Assembly: GCA_030612225.1 (NCBI GenBank)
Contig: JAUWOH010000036.1
Coordinates: 1 to 14,248, forward strand
DNA length: 14,248 nt
Direction of reading: 5' to 3'
From: Desulfobacteraceae bacterium
Lineage (GTDB): Bacteria > Desulfobacterota > Desulfobacteria > Desulfobacterales > JAUWMJ01
The notes below the pieces were generated by a model. That model saw only the letters and a program-made list of their open reading frames with translations. It made no database searches and was not told the DNA's origin. Position 1 is the first letter of the stretch; the number at the start of each line of letters is the position of its first letter. Made by a program: the position numbers and the translations under genes. Of this stretch, positions 12,972 to 14,248 are shown piece after piece.

Positions 12972-13430
12972 ATGAAACTATGGAAAAAAATACAGGAGAA
13001 ACGCTATAGCATTCTTCGAATAGCTACATTTAATGCTATCTTGGTTTGTATATTTTTTTTAATACACTGGGATGAGAGTAGATTAAATAACGATTTTAGA
13101 AAGACTATGCTGTTGCTTAGGTGTGCCCGAATGAAAGCTTTTCTGGACGATCAACTTATAATTGTAAGCTTTTCTGGGCATAAAATATCAGTAGCAGCTG
13201 ACAGTAAAGCTCACGTTGTTAATCGCCTAACGGTACCCACACTATATCGTGTAAATTACAACACAACTATTGGGCCAAACATGATCGTCTTTAACGGACA
13301 TGGAACGAGTGATTTTAACGTTCGTATCCATGGCGGCACAATAAAATTGAAATCATGGTTTTGGGAAAAAAGTATACACGTGAATTGCACAGGCTTGGCA
13401 AGAGAAGGACCATACCCTACCGAGTCGTAA
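12972..13430 (+). CDS. GspH/FimT-like minor pseudopilin, atypical
   Basis: The 152-residue product has an N-terminal hydrophobic helix (FNAILVCIFFLIHW, about 20-33) and then LLLRCARMKAFLDDQLIIVSF, which matches the conserved LARSEAI.RN...V pattern of GspH/FimT pseudopilins. The C-terminal GPNMIVFNGHGTSDFNVRIHG and the ending SIHVNCTGLAREG correspond to the family's beta-sheet and final G.R motif. The usual prepilin leader (Gly-Phe-Thr-Leu-Ile-Glu) is absent, so cleavage by a prepilin peptidase is doubtful; the protein may simply be anchored in the inner membrane. No other secretion or pilus gene is present. The stop codon (13428-13430) lies in the left arm of a giant hairpin. AGGTGG lies about ten bases before the ATG. 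Confidence 0.65.
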   Translation: MKLWKKIQEKRYSILRIATFNAILVCIFFLIHWDESRLNNDFRKTMLLLRCARMKAFLDDQLIIVSFSGHKISVAADSKAHVVNRLTVPTLYRVNYNTTIGPNMIVFNGHGTSDFNVRIHGGTIKLKSWFWEKSIHVNCTGLAREGPYPTES

Positions 13431-13485
13431 AAAGTTGTCAACCTCCGGAGGCGAAGCCCACGGAGGATGACAACTTTTTACGACT
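13423..13485. repeat. Giant nested hairpin at the 3' end of the pseudopilin gene
   Basis: Arms of 18 bp (13423-13440 and 13468-13485, AGTCGTAAAAAGTTGTCA) pair perfectly; after one A/A mismatch a second 6-bp stem CCTCCG/CGGAGG follows, and the loop holds a third mini-stem GGC-GAA-GCC. No T-run follows. Uses could be mRNA stabilisation, a recombination or nicking site, or a miniature insertion. Confidence 0.85.
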
Positions 13486-13578
13486 TAGCAAGCGAAGCGC
13501 GGTAGTTGATGTTAAAAGGCACGGTAGATGGGCATCTTGATGCATTAATACATTTTTACCTCTAAATTACATATTTTT

Positions 13579-13602
13579 TTGAATACCGTACACGGTAATC
13601 AA
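13579..13602. promoter_or_regulatory. 24-bp palindromic site, copy 1
   Basis: Ends TTGA and TCAA with centre TACCGTACACGGTA; the symmetry reaches further through a T-run (13573-13580) and an A-run (13601-13607). It matches the site at 13926 in 20 of 24 bases. It lies past the 3' end of the small RHH gene. Confidence 0.65.
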
Positions 13603-13614
13603 AAAAATACACTG

Positions 13615-13636
13615 TTTTGACCGTGTTTTGACCGTG
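13615..13636. repeat. Tandem 11-bp repeat
   Basis: TTTTGACCGTG occurs twice without a gap (13615-13625 and 13626-13636). Its ACCGT core also occurs in the palindrome at 13579, so these may be half-sites for the same protein. Confidence 0.6.
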
Positions 13637-13701
13637 ACATGGAAACCAGAGTAGATTTTTCTGTTCCGGATCTTTTCTCTGGATCTCTTCCGGAGTAAAT
13701 C

Positions 13702-13899
13702 TCAACTACCGACTACGTAGTCATCAGGTAGTTTCAAAAAATCTTTTTCCGCTAATTTCAATTCGATTACATACCCAATTTGGCCTTTCCTTTTGAGCTG
13801 TGAAACCATCCACTCTGGCAAACGGATGGTCACAGCCTTGCGTCTCAAATGATCTGGTTGCTTTTTCCGGCCCGCCCCTGCACGTTTTCCACCTCTCAT
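13702..13899 (-). CDS. Small ribbon-helix-helix DNA-binding protein, 65 aa
   Basis: The product begins MRGGKRAGAGRKKQP, a basic flexible arm common in small RHH proteins, followed by a strand KAVTIRLPEWMV (22-33) and helices (SQLKRKGQIGYVIELKLAEK). The family usually forms dimers that repress their own promoter by binding palindromic DNA, or act as antitoxin, partition or relaxosome proteins. The start is ATG 13899 with GGAGGT five bases upstream. A 24-bp palindrome stands 27 bases upstream and a second copy stands past the stop, which fits autoregulation or a partition role. No toxin or ParA partner is seen beside it. Confidence 0.7.
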   Translation of the reverse strand: MRGGKRAGAGRKKQPDHLRRKAVTIRLPEWMVSQLKRKGQIGYVIELKLAEKDFLKLPDDYVVGS

Positions 13900-13925
13900 T
13901 TTTACCTCCAGATTATGCGTTAATC

Positions 13926-13949
13926 TTGATTGTCGTACACGATAATCAA
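13926..13949. promoter_or_regulatory. 24-bp palindromic site, copy 2 (operator)
   Basis: TTGATTGTCGT / ACACGATAATCAA, matching the site at 13579 in 20 of 24 bases. It lies 27 bases upstream of the RHH start codon, in the usual position of an autoregulatory operator. Confidence 0.7.
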
Positions 13950-13983
13950 ATAATTGGTCAAGTTAAAAAGCCCTGCAGAGCAA

Positions 13984-14003
13984 GTTTTGCCGTAAGGCAA
14001 AAC
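13984..14003. repeat. 8-bp perfect hairpin
   Basis: GTTTTGCC (13984-13991) pairs with GGCAAAAC (13996-14003), loop GTAA. No T-run. Confidence 0.6.
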
Positions 14004-14248
14004 GAGATTACCTGAAAAATAGCCTGTAGCACTGTTATATGGGGGGCAAGCGGACGCAGCGTAGCAAGGGAGCGCAGGCGTCGGGTGGGCGGGGGCATGT
14101 GGTGGCCTCGTAAGCCACAAAACTTATGACTAACTCAGCATTTCTCGAAGCCTCGACAGTTCGAGTTATAAAATTGCCGGCCAGCACGCCTACGCTCACC
14201 CCCCCCGCATATAATTTCAGCGAACCACCTTTTTAAATATAAAATGAT
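14004..14248. other. GC-rich intergenic end region, no gene seen
   Basis: The stretch holds G-rich runs (14040-14097) and small hairpins (GTGGC/GCCAC at 14102-14118; CTCGAA/TTCGAG around 14145-14164). I see no convincing ORF, RNA gene or known origin of transfer. Composition resembles the start of the window rather than the AT-rich accessory genes. Confidence 0.5.

Noticed and set aside
12728..13009. 93-codon ORF over the 33-bp repeats
   Set aside because: The frame is open because the repeat period is a multiple of three; there is no ribosome binding site, and it runs into the pseudopilin gene in another frame.
13423..13485. Integron attC site
   Set aside because: The ends do not match the RYYYAAC/GTTRRRY core sites, the stem is perfectly paired, and no integron integrase is present.
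13573..13609. Bidirectional terminator
   Set aside because: The T-run comes before and the A-run after the hairpin on either strand, the wrong order for termination.

Overview
The window looks like a stretch of a plasmid or integrated mobile element from a Gram-negative bacterium. The evidence is a Sec signal peptide on one protein, a minor-pseudopilin-like protein, a ParA partition operon, two restriction-modification (R-M) systems, a tyrosine recombinase and a group II intron remnant. Most of the window is AT-rich accessory DNA, bounded by GC-rich, hairpin-rich non-coding DNA at both ends. I cannot name the host; a proteobacterial or desulfobacterial lineage is only a guess from the style of the genes.

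Layout. 1-172: tail of a gene plus a tiny coupled ORF. 173-1293: no gene, but several long hairpins and G/C-box repeats. 1294-3843 (+): R-M island 1, made of a C5-cytosine methyltransferase, a 43-residue overlapping ORF, an NgoFVII-type phospholipase-D-fold nuclease and a Vsr-type mismatch nuclease. 3987-4225 (-): group II intron reduced to the two ends of its reverse transcriptase plus intact domains V and VI. 4309-8247 (-): five-gene cluster with a helix-turn-helix (HTH) regulator, a tyrosine-recombinase-like protein lacking catalytic residues, a secreted protein, a membrane-anchored AAA ATPase, and a YdjM membrane hydrolase fused to a staphylococcal-nuclease-like domain. 8357-9823 (+): R-M island 2, a BglII/BstYI-type nuclease and an MT-A70-type adenine methyltransferase behind a hairpin-bearing leader. 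9889-11067 (-): parA and a small parB-like gene, bracketed by three copies of a 24-bp imperfect palindrome. 11147-11731 (+): single-domain tyrosine recombinase with all catalytic residues. 11741-12670: a winged-helix protein, a 53-residue ribbon-helix-helix (RHH) protein with its terminator, and a divergent candidate small RNA ending in a strong terminator. 12781-13485 (+): three 33-bp repeats, an orphan GspH/FimT-like protein and a very large hairpin at its stop codon. 13579-13949: a small RHH-type gene (-) bracketed by two copies of another 24-bp palindrome.

How it fits together. The par operon, the two RHH genes with palindromic sites, the winged-helix gene and the integrase are likely maintenance and mobility functions of one or more elements. 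The two R-M systems are probably addiction/defence cargo. The 4309-8247 cluster is the least explained part and the best candidate for an undescribed system: it joins a membrane ATPase, a secreted protein and a membrane-tethered nuclease under one regulator, which would suit DNA handling at the envelope, but that function is inference.
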